Shown here: in pieces, positions 10,616 to 22,708 of the stretch
Layout of the letters: each line of letters starts with the position of its first letter
Position numbering within the stretch: position 1 is the first letter of the stretch
From: Megaustenia siamemsis
Lineage: Eukaryota > Mollusca > Gastropoda > Stylommatophora > Ariophantidae
Assembly (NCBI GenBank): GCA_032433765.1
Contig: JAVIAB010000092.1
Location: 65,103,666 to 65,167,665, forward strand
Length of the DNA: 64,000 bases
Direction of reading: 5' to 3'
The notes under the pieces: model-generated
Databases searched by the model: none
Told to the model about the DNA's origin: nothing
Seen by the model: only the letters and a program-made list of their open reading frames with translations
Program-made: the position numbers and the translations under genes

Positions 10616-13600
10616 AATCATCGAATGAATGCCTAAGAAAAAAGAAAAGACGGAATAGGACAACGGTTCTCTCTTGATATCGATGGTAAGTTTTCTTCTG
10701 TTTGTCTTAACCATTCTTTAGATTGATCTCGTTCCTCTTTTAACTTACCATGGTATTTTCCACATTGTAAATTATAAATAAGCTGCAGCGCAACCAAGCA
10801 AATGTTATTTGTGTAGAGAACGACTAAGACAATTCATTTTTACTCCGGAAACTAATTTTTTTTATTCGAAATATGGAACAATGACAAGATCAAAGGTCAC
10901 TATTATCACAATTAGCTTGTCCTGTTAGAATGTGGCTCCCATGACAGGTTCTCATGAGTTTTCTCTGTTCTGAGTGAGATGTCCAATGTTTACAACAGGT
11001 AATCCCAGCTCATCTATTATTTCTGGTACTCACCTTCTTCTTATCCTCATTTATGGAATATCGTCCACCTTTAATGATCTTCTCATTGCCATTTATAGGA
11101 TGAGAACATTTGGGTTTGCTTGTTTTTGTGTTCTTGAGCAACATGTTTTCTGAAATACAAATATTTTTTTTTCAAAATGCGCATATTTCTTTCTTTCCCA
11201 TACCATGGTGTTCTGAGTGCTCTTCTGTAAGACTTTCATTCGAAGAAAATTATGGATTGTTCAGCAGATTTGGCAATAGTTCACGTGAACTATGTTGTAA
11301 TGAGACAAATACATGTCTTTAAAAAATCTCAGTTTTCTTGCTATATAGCTCCCTATTATATGCTGTGCAGTTGTTTTAATTTATTCATTATTTTGTTCTT
11401 TCTTTTTTAAAGATGTCATTCATAGTCTTTCCATTAATGAAAGCCAAGATATTCACATCTGTCTATTGTTTCCAACATCTGTCCATTACAACATGGATTA
11501 GTTTTTATATATCTGTTTTAATTGCAAACGTTTCGCAAGGCGACTTAGAGAGATGGATAAAAGTGCTGTATCATGTTCTTATAGAATCCCTGGCAATACA
11601 TAAACTCCAATGGTGAAAGCAACATATTGTTTTGTTTCATAAAATTCGCTTCTCTAACGTTTCTCATATTGTCTGTACATATAAGGTGAGAGATTCCCTT
11701 CTAACTTCTTTGCATATACCAAACTTGTCTGACGTGTTATTTTCAATGTACATAGCTGCATGCTAGTCTTTATCAAATATTTGTATCTTGCACAGTAGAT
11801 GAGGTAGAAACCTCAGAAATACATTTCCAAATTAAATGGTGGTCTGTGAAATGCCTTTGAATCACCAATAAGACATTTCTAAACAGTTTTATATTGTATT
11901 CTATGTATTTTAAAATTATATTTCACAGTTTCAATTCATTGTCTCTTGTAATATAATATCTTTAAAGTATTAATTTCCTGTTTCCTTTTACTGGCACTTA
12001 TTGTTTTACAAATTGTTAAAAAAAATACTTTTTACTTTTCTGTTCATTTTCCAGTCTCCCGTATCAATTATATAATAATTCACTCTCCCACAGTTCCAAA
12101 CGTCAATTTCTTGTCTTCCTGTTTGATTATTACCAAACAAAAAGAATACTTCTAAATGCTCACTTAATAATTCCACCATATTGTTTTATTACTCACCCCA
12201 AAGGGCAGTTTTTAGGTCTCCTTCCTTTGTAACTTTATTTGGTAATCACAGAAATAGTTTCCCGCATTTTGATAATAAATATAGATGATCTTGATTGATT
12301 TATTGTTCTTTAAGAGCTGATCTAAGATTTGTGGTCGGCAATGTTCAACTAACAGGTATTTTCCTGCACATTCCGTAATCTCACTGTTCACTTATTCGTC
12401 AATCAGTCTATTCATCTTTTTTTCAGTCCATATCTTACTGACTTTATGTACCTTCCTCCCTTCATCCGTCTAAATGTCTTTGTTCGTCCATCAATCCGTT
12501 TGTCCCTTCTTTCACCCATTAATATACCCATCTAACCAATCTCCTTTTCGGTCCCTTTATCTATATGTCCTTCTGTCAGTCCCGTTATCTATATGTCCTT
12601 CTGTCAGTCCCGTTATCTATATGTCCGTCAGTCAGTCCCCCTACTCGCTCGCCTGTCTATGCGCATCAGTGTCAGTCTGTATATTTACCAGTTGTTTGCT
12701 TCATTTGCTTGCATTCTTATCTCTACCAGCCCTCATACGTGTCATTCTGCCTGTTTATTTATAATAACTACATTTTGCTTTTTCAGTCAAAACCTTACAA
12801 TTACCACCAAGTACACCACACAGTGCAAGTTGTGTAGACAAGTTACGTGAACCATAATCTCTTCAGTTGACAATGTTAAATGATGTTAAAACAAGGTTTA
12901 CTGCTTATATGATACATAATTGAATGGTTGACCAAGCATTCGCAATTCAATCTCAAACTAACGCAGATGTCGCTACATGAAATGAGTGCAAAAGACAAAT
13001 CTAAGCGACCAATAGGTTAAAAAAACAATCGTAAATTTTAATGAAAACAGGTTAACTTTGCGGTCAGTTTCATGGTGCCCTACAGTATCCGTACATGAAA
13101 TTATTTTAAAGAATTTTCATTAAGTAACTTAACAATTTTTATATGTGAAAAAATAGCATTTTATCTGTGAAAAATCGTATATTATATTTGTAAGAATATA
13201 TTTTGCAATTTGATTGGATGTTATTACTAATATTTTGTGATACACACAACCAGCTGCATTATTAATAAAACCTGCTGGTTGAAAGGAATACCCACAATTT
13301 TATGACGCTTGCAAGCAGGGGCGATTGTGGATAAATTTACATCAACCATCTATATCTCGCATAGCTGAAGACGTCACAAACTTTGGATGATTTTCCTCTC
13401 AGCCCGCACTCCTCAGTAAAATTATAGATGGATATGGTTATGTGCCGCCACTTGATACGTCGGCTTCTCTATCTGATTATTGAGGCCTTCTATCAGTAAC
13501 TAATACGCTTTTACTATCCTAAATGTTATCGTGGAGACAATCACTTTTCTTATATACCCCGACATCGACAGCCTCTTCACATTTTCCCATAATTTGTGCA

Positions 13601-14169
13601 GTGTTGCCATGGGTAATTTTCTGCATATTCCACGAGAACATGCAACAGTTTTTAGTTGCAGTGTGGGAATGATTTCTCTACGATTTTCTTTTTAACTTCC
13701 TTGTAAAAGGTAATAGAAAAGATAGAACAAGAATACCATTTTTGAGACATTCAAAGTGTAATTACGTGTATAATCCATGAACTAAGTGAATTAACAGAAA
13801 TGTGTCTTGAGTGGGAAGCACATCTTGATGTTTTTGTAGAAGGAAATAACAATCAGACAGAATGTTTTGGAGATAAAATGTTGAATTTAGCTACATATGC
13901 TGTATTTGACTTTGTTTGGAAATTGTATACAACTTCCTCATCTATTGAGAACTGTTGAACACACTGTGCTACGTGCATCTGGGTGCACAATGTGTTTTAT
14001 TTTTCAATTTTTTACGCATAGTATTTGTCTAAATCTGCTTTATTTCACAATATTTTTGTTGTGTTTTTTTTAAGGAACTGCTCGCCACCTTGGCAAGATT
14101 TTAAAAAAATTATATTTTGCACAACTTTTTCTTCTTTACTGGTTTATTATTTTATTGCTGTCATGCACT
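10616..14169. other. Long unique non-coding stretch
   Basis: About 3.5 kb of AT-rich DNA without a supported gene. The only local structure is a 28-bp direct repeat (ATGTCCTTCTGTCAGTCC...) at 12563-12648, in two full copies and one partial, inside a pyrimidine-rich stretch (12400-12740). Short open frames there arise from the low-complexity TCC/TGT composition. Confidence 0.55.
12563..12648. repeat. 28-bp tandem repeat, about 3 copies
   Basis: GTCCTTCTGTCAGTCCCGTT followed by ATCTATAT recurs with a 28-bp period. The third copy is degenerate. Confidence 0.85.
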
Positions 14170-14170
14170 G

Positions 14171-14373
14171 TCCTTCCTTCCTTCCTTCCTTCCTTCCTTC
14201 CTTCCTTCCTTCCTTCCTTCCTTCCTTCCTTCCTTCCTTCCTTCCTTCCTTCCTTCCTTCCTTCCTTCCTTCCTTCCTTCCTTCCTTCCTTCCTTCCTTC
14301 CTTCCTTCCTTCCTTCCTTCCTTCCTTCCTTCCTTCCTTCCTTCCATCCTTCCTTCCTTCCATCCTTCCTTCC
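14171..14373. repeat. (TTCC)n microsatellite, about 50 units
   Basis: Pure CCTT tetranucleotide repeat for about 170 bp, with a few CCAT variants at the right end. All six frames are open through it, so the long open frames spanning it are artefacts. Confidence 0.98.
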
Positions 14374-15240
14374 TTTTACTATTTCCTTTTTTTTCTTATC
14401 CCCTCCTTCCTGTCCGCATCTCCTTATTTTTGTTTGTTCCTTTCTCGTATATGTATTATTCTGTTATCACTTTTTTTTTTTTGGTTCACTCTTTACAGCG
14501 GATACTTTGAATCTTCCGGACAGATAAAGTGACAAATAACTAGGAATTGGGTCGTGTTGTAAGTCCATGTATCTTAATTATCTTTCTTATCTTGACAGGG
14601 TAGTCGACGACAGTTAGTCGATTGCACCAAATGGAATTCAAGCGGATTCCCAAAGACATTTAATATGCAAATACGACCTGTGAACAAAGAAAGCAAGGAA
14701 AGAATTGTTTCCTTCTTCTTTTTTTAACTGCAAAGACTTCTGTAAACGTGACATGCAGACTTGACTATAAAATAACTGAAAGATATTGTTATAAACAGAT
14801 TTGGCTAGGGAGAAACAATAAATCCTGACTTCAAAGCAGGCCAACTCACATTGAGATTGTAGCCCAGCACGATCATTATACAACAACATTCTGACAAGAT
14901 TATTGCAATTAACCACATTTAGATACCATTTGATTGGCTAGATGTTGCCGCTGCTGTGTGAAATTTAGAATTCTTCGAGTTCAAAATAATTAATCCTACA
15001 CCACTGTACTAGAATATGCTAATCATAAACACGAGAACCCTGCAATGTTTTCGCAATAAATACAATATTCAGTTTCAGTATCTTTTTGACAAGATTTTTT
15101 TCTGGTAACAAAAAAATTAACTAATATGTATGGTCAAAATAAAATGTTTCAAAACAATAGTTTATAAACAATAAATTGTATACAAACTCAGATTTGTATA
15201 TTTTGTATATTACATTCAACTGCCTAAGAGATACATCCCA

Positions 15241-15242
<2 letters not shown>
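14374..15242. other. Non-coding DNA
   Basis: AT-rich sequence between two microsatellites. No gene or mobile element recognised. Confidence 0.5.

Positions 15243-15298
<56 letters not shown>
15243..15298. repeat. (AT)n microsatellite
   Basis: 28 AT dinucleotides without interruption, ending exactly where a minus-strand LINE fragment begins. Confidence 0.97.
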
Positions 15299-15299
<1 letters not shown>

Positions 15300-15420
15300 T
15301 CTTCTGTTGGCTTTGCCTGACGTTATATTGTCTATTGTCTCTAATATTCCATCAATTAATCCTTTTTGTGGTCGGCACAAGGGTCTGGTATTCTCGCAAC
15401 AGCATTGTCTAAGCTTCATG
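15299..15420 (-). mobile_element. LINE (family B) short 3' fragment
   Basis: The minus-strand translation matches the family B end: IDGILETIDNITSGKANRR follows a basic stretch with frame damage. It aligns with the better copies at 8.4 and 26.7 kb. Only about 120 bp remain. Confidence 0.75.
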
Positions 15421-15562
15421 AGAGGCAACTTTCAACAAACTAACACATATATTTCGCTATAAAACCTAAATGACATCTGTTTTACCAGTTAAAATTTAAC
15501 CTCCGATGAACTACTCAAAAGACATTTTTCTAAACTAAAATATACATGCTACTAAACTATAC

Positions 15563-15819
15563 AGCCGCAATAGCTCAGTGGTTAGTGAACTGGACTACAA
15601 AGGACAAGAGGTAGGGTTCGATCCCAACCGACGGCTTTCCGGTTCACCCAGCCTTTAATTGGTATCGGATTTTTATCTGGGAAAGTAAAGGCGCACGGGC
15701 GTAATATCGACCACATTACCCCAAAAATTATGTGCCGAAGGTCTGTAAAAATTATGGTCACTAACACCATATTTCCCTATACGCTACTTGGCGTGACGGG
15801 GACACTTTACTTTTACTTT
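15563..15819 (+). mobile_element. tRNA-derived SINE, family A, copy 3
   Basis: Full-length copy with A-box (CAATAGCTCAGTGGTTAG) and B-box (GGGTTCGATCC). It is flanked by a 12-bp TSD with one mismatch: ACTAAACTATAC (15551-15562) and ACTAAAGTATAC (15820-15831). Confidence 0.92.
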
Positions 15820-15892
15820 ACTAAAGTATACAAAAACGCATCTTCCAGAAGACTAAACAATGACTTACTCTAAGACTACATTAAATATGTCT

Positions 15893-16085
15893 TCGGTCGT
15901 GATAGAGCAGTGGTTAGTGAGGTGGTATCCAGAGGGTAAAGTGTCGAGTTTGATCCCGATCGACGGCTGCTAAAATGGATACATTTTATCTGTGGAAGAA
16001 ATTCGATACTGATGTAATACTCACCACATAACCAACAAATATGCCAATAGTGTTAAATGTGGACGTGGACTCAGTTGGAGAACAT
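15893..16085 (+). mobile_element. tRNA-derived SINE, divergent family
   Basis: A tRNA-like head with GATAGAGCAGTGGTTAG (A-box region) and GAGTTTGATCCCGATCGACG (B-box region), joined to a body unlike family A. It probably ends near the AACATAGAAC at 16080. The right boundary is uncertain, as no second copy is in the window. Confidence 0.6.
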
Positions 16086-16517
16086 AGAACAGAACTGGCT
16101 CCCCTGACAGAGTGTGGTTGCAGCCCTTTGCACCGCGAGGAGTAGCAAGGTATAGGTCAAGTCATAAAATACTTTTGTTGTTGGGATCATCATCATCATT
16201 GCTAACAGAACGCAGAGAATCCTGGCCTACGTGCGCGAACTCCATAGCTTGGCCTGGAATTGTGTGGGTAGGTTTATGGTGGCTAATTTGCCTGGGAAGC
16301 GGTCAAATCTATGGCCTAAATCTTTTCATATTTTTAACTGCCAAGGTTTCTTTAACGTGCGCGATCACACACGGGACTCCCTGTTTATTGCCGTTATCCG
16401 AAATGGCTAGATATCGGATCTTACTACCAGAGATCGGGATATAGGGTGGGGATAAAACCATGTGTACCAACAGAGTTTTATTTACTTGGTGTGGTGCGTA
16501 GACAGTTTCTTACCTTT
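16086..16517. other. Unassigned, possibly repeat-derived DNA
   Basis: GC content is higher than in the surroundings, and an ATCATCATCATC tract lies near 16187. An open frame of 110 codons exists (16112-16444) but resembles no family I know. It may be part of a further retroelement. Confidence 0.35.
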
Positions 16518-16518
16518 T

Positions 16519-16752
16519 GGAGACAAATAATAATAAATGAATATTATCATGGAGGAGAACTACAGAGGAGATAGATCAGCGAATAATTTCACGGGAAGTG
16601 GTTTTTACAAAACTCGGAAAAAAATCGCAAATCACAACATAACAAAATAAAGAACAATTATCAACCCCAATCAGGATCAAACCTGTACTCCTCAACACAT
16701 CGTTTTGGCGCGAGAAACGTGCGCTAGAGCACACGGCTAACTAAGCAACCTT
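16519..16752 (-). mobile_element. tRNA-derived SINE, family C, copy 1
   Basis: On the minus strand a tRNA-like head (GCTTAGTTAGCCGTGTGCTC as A-box region, ACAGGTTTGATCCTG as B-box) leads into a body with CGAGTTTTGTAAAAACCAC and a tail of TTTATTATTATTTGTC. Parts of the same body recur at 16963-17085 and 22960-23205. Confidence 0.75.
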
Positions 16753-16962
16753 AAAAGTTGCTGTTATTAGCGATGTCTTTCACACATGTGTACATATGTC
16801 TATGGCGTAGGGGTACGAACACAACACTGGAATAAATTATGTATCTGTATTTTCCTATTAAGACAAGTTTTTTCCCGGATTAATGTAGGACTGAATACTT
16901 GCATTGTAGACAAACAATTATAGGACGAAACAGCAGGAACAGTAGTTTCCTGTGATTTAGAC

Positions 16963-17085
16963 TGGAGGCAAATAATAATAAATGAATATTGTTATACCTG
17001 GCGATAGATCAGCGAATCGTGTCAGGTGAAGAGGTATGTATATTTACAACACTCAGAAAAAATCACAAATAACCAAGAACAGAAC
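16963..17085 (-). mobile_element. SINE family C, copy 2 (3' part only)
   Basis: Matches the tail half of copy 1: GCAAATAATAATAAATGAAT, GATAGATCAGCGAATC and TTTACAACACTCAGAAAA on the plus strand. The tRNA-like head is missing. Confidence 0.75.
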
Positions 17086-17133
17086 CTTACTTTTCGACTT
17101 TTAAGATATAAATATATACTTTCTATTACACAA

Positions 17134-17829
17134 TCTACTGATCCGTTAATTACAACTGTTAAACAATCTAATACTACGTTAACTACAACTGTTAAACAAT
17201 CTACTACTACGTTAACTACAACTGTTAAACAATCTACTACTACGTTAACTACAACTGTTAAACAATCTACTACTACGTTAACTACAACTGTTAAACAATC
17301 TACTGCTACATTTACTAGAACTGTTAAATAATCTACTGCTACGTTAACTACAACTGTTAAACAATCTACTGCTACATTTACTACAACTGTTAAACAATCT
17401 ACTGCTACATTTACTACAACTGTTAAACAATATACTGCTACGTTAACTACGACTGTTAAACAATCTACAGCTACGTTTACTACAACTGTTAAACAATCTA
17501 CAGCTACGTTTACTACAACTGTTAAACAATCTACAGCTACGTTTACTACAACTGTTAAACAATCTACAGCTACATTAACTACAACTGTTAAACAATCTAC
17601 TGCTACATTAACTACAACTGTTAAACAATCTACTGCTACATTAACTATAACTGTTAAACAATCTACTGCTAAGATTACTACAACTGTTAAACAATCTACT
17701 GCTAAGATTACTACAACTGTTAAACAATCTACTGCTAAGATTACTACAAATGTTAAACAATCTACTGCTAAGATTACTACAACTGTTAAACAATCTACTG
17801 CTAAGATTACTACAACTGTTAAACAATAA
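17134..17829. repeat. 33-bp minisatellite, about 21 copies
   Basis: Unit ACTACAACTGTTAAACAATC followed by a variable 13-bp part. The variable part changes in blocks along the array: TACTACTACG, then TACTGCTAC, TACAGCTACG, and TACTGCTAAG at the right. The unit is eleven codons and is open in parts on both strands, which explains the repetitive peptides (for example TVKQSTTTLT). I do not treat these as genes. Confidence 0.96.
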
Positions 17830-17978
17830 TCAAACGTGTAGCACTTACTGCAGACTATGATAAAAAAAAAAAATTTTCATCTTGATTTCACAGCTACATT
17901 ATGTAACAATAAATGTTGATAGATTATAATTATCATCATCATTGTCTTCGACTTATTATAATCATTATTATGGGTATT

Positions 17979-18081
17979 TTAAAAATCATGTGCTGAAGGT
18001 CTGTAAAATATAGGGTCACTAACACCATATTTCCCTATACGCCACTTGGCGTGACGGGGGTACTTTACTTTTTACTTTACT
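17979..18081 (+). mobile_element. SINE family A, copy 4, 5'-truncated
   Basis: Only the 3' ~100 bp of the family remain, from AAATCATGTGCTGAAGGTCT to the CTTTAC tail. A 12-bp TSD with one mismatch (ATTATGGGTATT, 17967-17978; ATTAGGGGTATT, 18082-18093) shows truncation at insertion and not later decay. Confidence 0.88.
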
Positions 18082-18093
18082 ATTAGGGGTATT

Positions 18094-19545
18094 ATAATTA
18101 TTATTGCTACAGTAGTGCTGCGTACTTCATACTTAATTCCTTCTCGGAGGCTATTCAAACTATGAAATGTTCTAAGTCTGAATAAATGGTCACCACCAGA
18201 AATAATGGAAACTGAATTAATTCGTTCCAAGACCGCAAACAATAATTAATTTGATACGCTTAAGCTGCACATGCACATAATTTAAATTAAAAATAAAACA
18301 ATTAAATTCCTTGAATTTAAACTATAAATTAGAGCGTGAAAAATACGTAACTACTAAAAAATAAAATGGCAATTGCATTTATTGTAACTTAAAGAGGAGT
18401 AGTGATGGCCTGTTGGATTGGCGGGAAGGACAGGAGAAACAATTATTTATTTTGAAGATGAGTCCCCTTACAGAAGACACTAGATAATTGTGCTTCTGGT
18501 GTTCTCTCACTCTCTGTTGTATCTTAAAATTGCTGTTGGTATTTCTCTTTACTTTTTCTCTTTATTACATTTCCGTCAGGCGTGTACCTCGTACATGACT
18601 GGAGTAAAATTCTTTGTCACATTAATTGGCGACGCTACAATCTTCCTTTCAGATTTCGTTGCTTCTACACTCTACTTGGATGCATAGCTACAGACACAGA
18701 TACAGAGCATATATATATATATATGTATATATACACACACACCTGTTTTTTTACACACACACAGCCTAAAAATAGTAAACCATCTAGAAGAAGGTCAACT
18801 CCTATGGTAAACCACCGCTGTCTAGCGGGTCTACCCGTTTATGAAATAGACTATGAGAGTAAATCCTGAGGAAAAATCCGGAAATGGAATCCTTAAGGCA
18901 GTCCTGCAACGCAGTTGGCATAATTTTTCCGGCTTTGTCAGGCCTTTGGATCGTTCGGCTGTGTGGAGAGAAGAAAAATGTTGCATGGGCAACAACTTGT
19001 CCCTTAACTCTTTTGATTAGGAGGCTTTTTATCAATGCAACGGAAAATTTCAGAGACAAAAATTTAACATGGTTTTAAAAATCTACATATTTATATTTAT
19101 CTAATGCATGACATATTATTAACTAATATTTAGATAATTGAACAAGAAATTAGATGTCATCTTTACCAAGATGATACAAGGCAGGTAATAAGAATATGGT
19201 TTAATGATGGTTTCCACTAATCAAATTGCGAGTGACGCACTCTGCGGCTGAATATACGCGACTAAAATTGTCATGACGTAGGGCCTACAGTGCGTCGAAA
19301 CGTACGGAAAGAGTTAATTTTTTTCTTCTGCCTAGGCTCACGCTCTGTGGAGGACACTCAAACTTCGTCATTTTGGTGTCGACACAATACGGGAAGCAGT
19401 AAATTACACCCGCCTTGGTAAAGCTGCTACCACCTTTGCTCGTTTTTCTAGGCGCGTTTGGCAAAACAAGAAACTGGCAATTAAAAGAATGGGCCGCAGA
19501 TTACAACGCGTATTCTTTTGTATGGCAGCGAATTATAGACCATGT
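18094..19545. other. Non-coding DNA
   Basis: No gene supported. It includes an AT/AC dinucleotide patch at 18706-18765. Open frames of up to 95 codons have no family resemblance. Confidence 0.5.
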
Positions 19546-19557
19546 ATGCAAAGTAAG

Positions 19558-19813
19558 GGAAAAAAAGTAAAGAGCCCCCGTCACGCCAAGTGGCGTATAG
19601 GGAATATGGTGTTAGTGACCATAGATTTTACAGACCTTCAGCACAAGATGTTTGGGGTAATGTGGTCGGTATTACGACCGTGCCGCTTTACTTTCCCAGA
19701 AAAAATCCGGTACCCATTTAAGGCTGGGTGAAACGGAAGCCGTCGGTTGGGATCGAACCCTACCTCTTGTCTTTTGTAGTCCAGTTCACTAACCACTGAG
19801 CTATCGCGGTTCC
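19558..19813 (-). mobile_element. tRNA-derived SINE, family A, copy 5
   Basis: Full-length minus-strand copy. The 12-bp TSD has one mismatch: ATGCAAAGTAAG (19546-19557) and ATGCAAAGCAAG (19814-19825). The head has both promoter boxes. Confidence 0.92.
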
Positions 19814-19825
19814 ATGCAAAGCAAG

Positions 19826-20445
19826 CGGAGAAGACTAAATGCTATTGATAATATTTTGATCTCATTCTGGCAGTCTCCATTGTTAGTTACTATAGATCCC
19901 AGATATTAATAATTTGTTACAATTTCAAGTTCATCACTGTTAATGGTGATTTTGACCTGGCCTTTTGCTTAGTCAATGCACATTATTTTAGTTTCATTTA
20001 AACATAAGCATTGCAAATAAAGTGAAAGATGCCCTTAATGTGCGTGAGCATAACATGTCTTGGGCGCACACCAGAGGCATTTAAAGCTGGCAATTTTTCA
20101 CTGCGGCAACGCACGCGCAGTTCAAATGTGAAAGCATCTTTCGAACTCCGAACCAATAATGTCTTCAATTGAACACTGAAGCGGTTGAAATTATTGCCGT
20201 ATAAGTTCGACGTTCTACTGTATTTATACATTCATTTATTTAATTAGCAAAACAGCAAACGGTCCGTTCACTCCTTTATAGGCGTATGGTGCATATGGTG
20301 GTTAGTTACCTTATCGTTGTAGGACCAAAGGCACACTTTTTAGTGTTGTGGTCGCTATCATTCCCAGTCAATACTTATTTCCCAGAAATTGGAATTACTC
20401 ATTTATATAGGATTGATGAGTCTCAAAGCCTTGTCGGTTAGAGAA
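19826..20445. other. Non-coding DNA
   Basis: No gene or repeat recognised. Confidence 0.5.
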
Positions 20446-20446
20446 A

Positions 20447-20466
20447 AACACACACACACACACACA

Positions 20467-20498
<32 letters not shown>

Positions 20499-20512
20499 CA
20501 CACACACGCACG
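20447..20512. repeat. CA/CG microsatellite
   Basis: ACACACACAC passes into a run of ACGC tetranucleotides (about eight) and back to ACAC. Confidence 0.95.
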
Positions 20513-20550
20513 CAAACTCACACATAACCCATTTCCTATTATGGCATCTG

Positions 20551-20845
20551 GGAGCCGCGATAGCTCATTGGTTAGTGAACTAGACTACAAAAGATAAGAG
20601 GTAGGGTTCGATATCGACAGACGGCTACCGGTTCACCCAGCTTTAAATGGGTACCGAATTTTTTTCTGGGAAAGTAAAGCAGACCTATGCTCCACTGGGA
20701 GCTAAAAAAGGTAGAAGAAAGCAGCACGGGCGTAATATCGACCACATTGCCCCAAAAAATCATGTGCCGAAGGTCTGTAAAATGTATGGTCACTAACACA
20801 ATATTCCTTATACGCCACTTCGCGTGACGGGGGTACTTTACTTTT
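20551..20845 (+). mobile_element. tRNA-derived SINE, family A, copy 6, carrying a micro-insertion
   Basis: Head with GATAGCTCATTGGTTAG and GGGTTCGAT. The body is like the other copies except for 35 extra bases at 20683-20717 plus a 7-bp duplication (AAAGCAG). The tail is TTTAC followed by poly(T). Confidence 0.9.
20683..20717 (+). mobile_element. 35-bp LINE 3'-end micro-insertion inside a SINE
   Basis: CCTATGCTCCACTGGGAGCT matches the 3' terminus of the LINE at 37.57-37.87 kb (minus strand there: CCTATGCTCCACATGGAGCT). It is flanked by a perfect 7-bp TSD, AAAGCAG (20676-20682 and 20718-20724), at a point where the SINE is otherwise continuous. This fits an extremely 5'-truncated target-primed insertion. 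Confidence 0.75.
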
Positions 20846-20861
20846 TTTTTTACTATTCTGG

Positions 20862-20924
20862 GATTTGAACATTGATATTTGTAATCAGTGCGAGCGCGCT
20901 AACAACTCTAGTCACCGAGGCTCA
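20862..20924 (-). mobile_element. SINE family B head fragment
   Basis: On the minus strand it reads AGCCTCGGTGACTAGAGTTG and, further on, TGTTCAAATCCCAG, a tRNA-like A- and B-box pair. It resembles the head of the SINE at 28.3 kb. The body is missing on its 3' side. Confidence 0.5.
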
Positions 20925-22400
20925 CGACTGTTTCACATGCACTAAATACAACTTCCGGATAGTGAATGTATTGAAAACAAAAAAAATATGAATTTAAAAA
21001 AAAATAGAACATTAAATCTACGTCATTGCACTAAAGCAGCCCAAGGTGCTAATTCATAATTCATGAAATCTACTGAGGGCAATTCCTAATTCTCCATGGG
21101 TGGCCCATAGCTCTCATTACAACTTTAATCATTCATCATGGAACTACGCTAGTTGTTTACTCATTAAATGAAATGAATGGGATATTTTTATCTATGGAAT
21201 TATAAAAGTGCATTTATAAAATTTCACGCGACGTTTCCATCTTTTATTTTTCCTGGAAAATATGCGGCCTAGCGTGATAACCACCACATCAACCATAAAA
21301 TGAGCCCATAGTTGTTACAGAATCTGGACACCAAGGCCATATTCGCCATATGGAGATAAGCAGAAAAATAAAATATAAAATATTAATAAATAGCGTGCAG
21401 ATCAGCGAGTAAAGTTGTAGAAAACGTTATAAATATACATAAAATAGTTTCAAGCGGCAAAACATCAAGAGACACAAGACTAACTTCGACGTTTCTGCCA
21501 AAGCCTTTGTCAGATACAAGACAGCGAACAACGAATGCATAAATATTTAGATTCATTAACTCCTTGCTTTATCATCATTTTATATTTATTTTTCACATTT
21601 CCCATGTGCATTAAGACATGCATGGGACACTTTATGTCTGCCCCCATCTTTTGAGTTAAGATGGGGCAGCAACAGAGCTGGAAGTTGTCAGCTACTTATA
21701 CCTGATGGCTCACGCCGGAATCGGTGAACCAACACCACCCAGACCGTGCAACTTCCTCTCGGTGTTTCTACAAGCAAACTAACCAGTCTAGTCTAGTCAA
21801 GATGATAGGGATTGCAGAGGGAAGGCAATCTGCTACTCAAATACACCGTGCTGAAGTCGGATGTTTTGGGCTGAAAGATAAAAACAATCACAGTTTCACC
21901 TCAAACCACAAACAACGTATCTACACCCACTTCACGTCCTTTCAAGTGCGGTGATGGAAAGAATTATCACTTCTTTCAGTAGTCATTGCGTCTAGGAAGA
22001 AAAAGCCCTGAAAGAAAAGACAGAATTAATAACTGCTGCTACTATAAAGCCTAAAACTGTAAATTTTCTTGTTGGCTTCAGTTAAAAGTTACCTGCTACG
22101 AGTAGTAAGTACACTACATTATCGTGGCGTAGCCTGGACATTGCTTTTTTAATTATTTCGACATTGCTATCATATTATTCTGATGGTTTCAAAATACAGA
22201 AGTTAGTTGATAACTTTTCAAACTGTGAGATTCATGCTTGCTTTATATTTTTCCGTGAGTTTGTGTGTAAATTGAATCAATGATAATGAATACTTTTCTT
22301 TGCACGTGGTGGACAAATTACATTACGGTACAATTGAACTGCATTTTTCAACGTTCATTTACCTGCTACATTATCAAAATATAGTTCAATTAAAATTTTT
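20925..22400. other. Non-coding DNA with one possible ribozyme remnant
   Basis: No gene supported. The one candidate signal is the hammerhead-like core at 21478-21513, listed separately. Confidence 0.5.
21478..21513 (-). ncRNA. Degenerate hammerhead ribozyme-like core
   Basis: The minus strand reads CTGACAAAGGCTTTGGCAGA then AACGTCG, close to the hammerhead pattern CUGANGA, short stem II, GAAAC. Such cores are known in the terminal repeats of Penelope-like elements and retrozymes. One core base differs (A for G), so activity is doubtful. The match is short and could be chance. Confidence 0.35.
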
Positions 22401-22417
22401 AATTGAGTTTTTTTGTG

Positions 22418-22708
22418 TGTGTCTGCCAGCTTTCACCTTTGGCGAAGTGCCTAGAGACTAGGAACTTAATTTTGCTCGTTAATCCTTTTTTTCCCTGGCA
22501 GCCGTGTGCACAGGGGTCTCTCACCACACAGGCGAATAATTCCGTCTTGGAACATACCCATATTTTATCAAACCGGACCTCGCTGCTGAGGCCAAGGGTG
22601 CTTGCCGCAGAGAGAAATCACACAATTAAAATCCCAACTGATGCAGCTGGGATTTGCCCTCACAAACTCTCTGTCTCGAGATCAGCTTCTGGCCTGGAGA
22701 ACAACTAG
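22418..22708 (-). mobile_element. SINE family D, copy 1
   Basis: Minus-strand copy of the family best seen at 49384-49684. Shared pieces on the plus strand are CAGCTTTCACCTTTGGCGAA, GAGACTAGGAACTTAATTTT, CGGACCTCGCTGCTGAGGCC and GCCGCAGAGAGAAATCA. A poly(C) run of about 18 follows at 22710. Confidence 0.85.

Noticed and set aside
12474..12850. Overlapping plus-strand frames with SVCPFFHPL and SFCQSRYLYV
   Set aside because: Pyrimidine-rich low complexity and a 28-bp tandem repeat explain them.
14025..14532. Long open frames rich in SFLPSFLP or GRKEGRKE
   Set aside because: They are translations of the (TTCC)n microsatellite, open in all frames by composition.
16112..16444. 110-codon plus-strand frame
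   Set aside because: No family resemblance, and it overlaps a probable repeat; there is not enough to call a gene.
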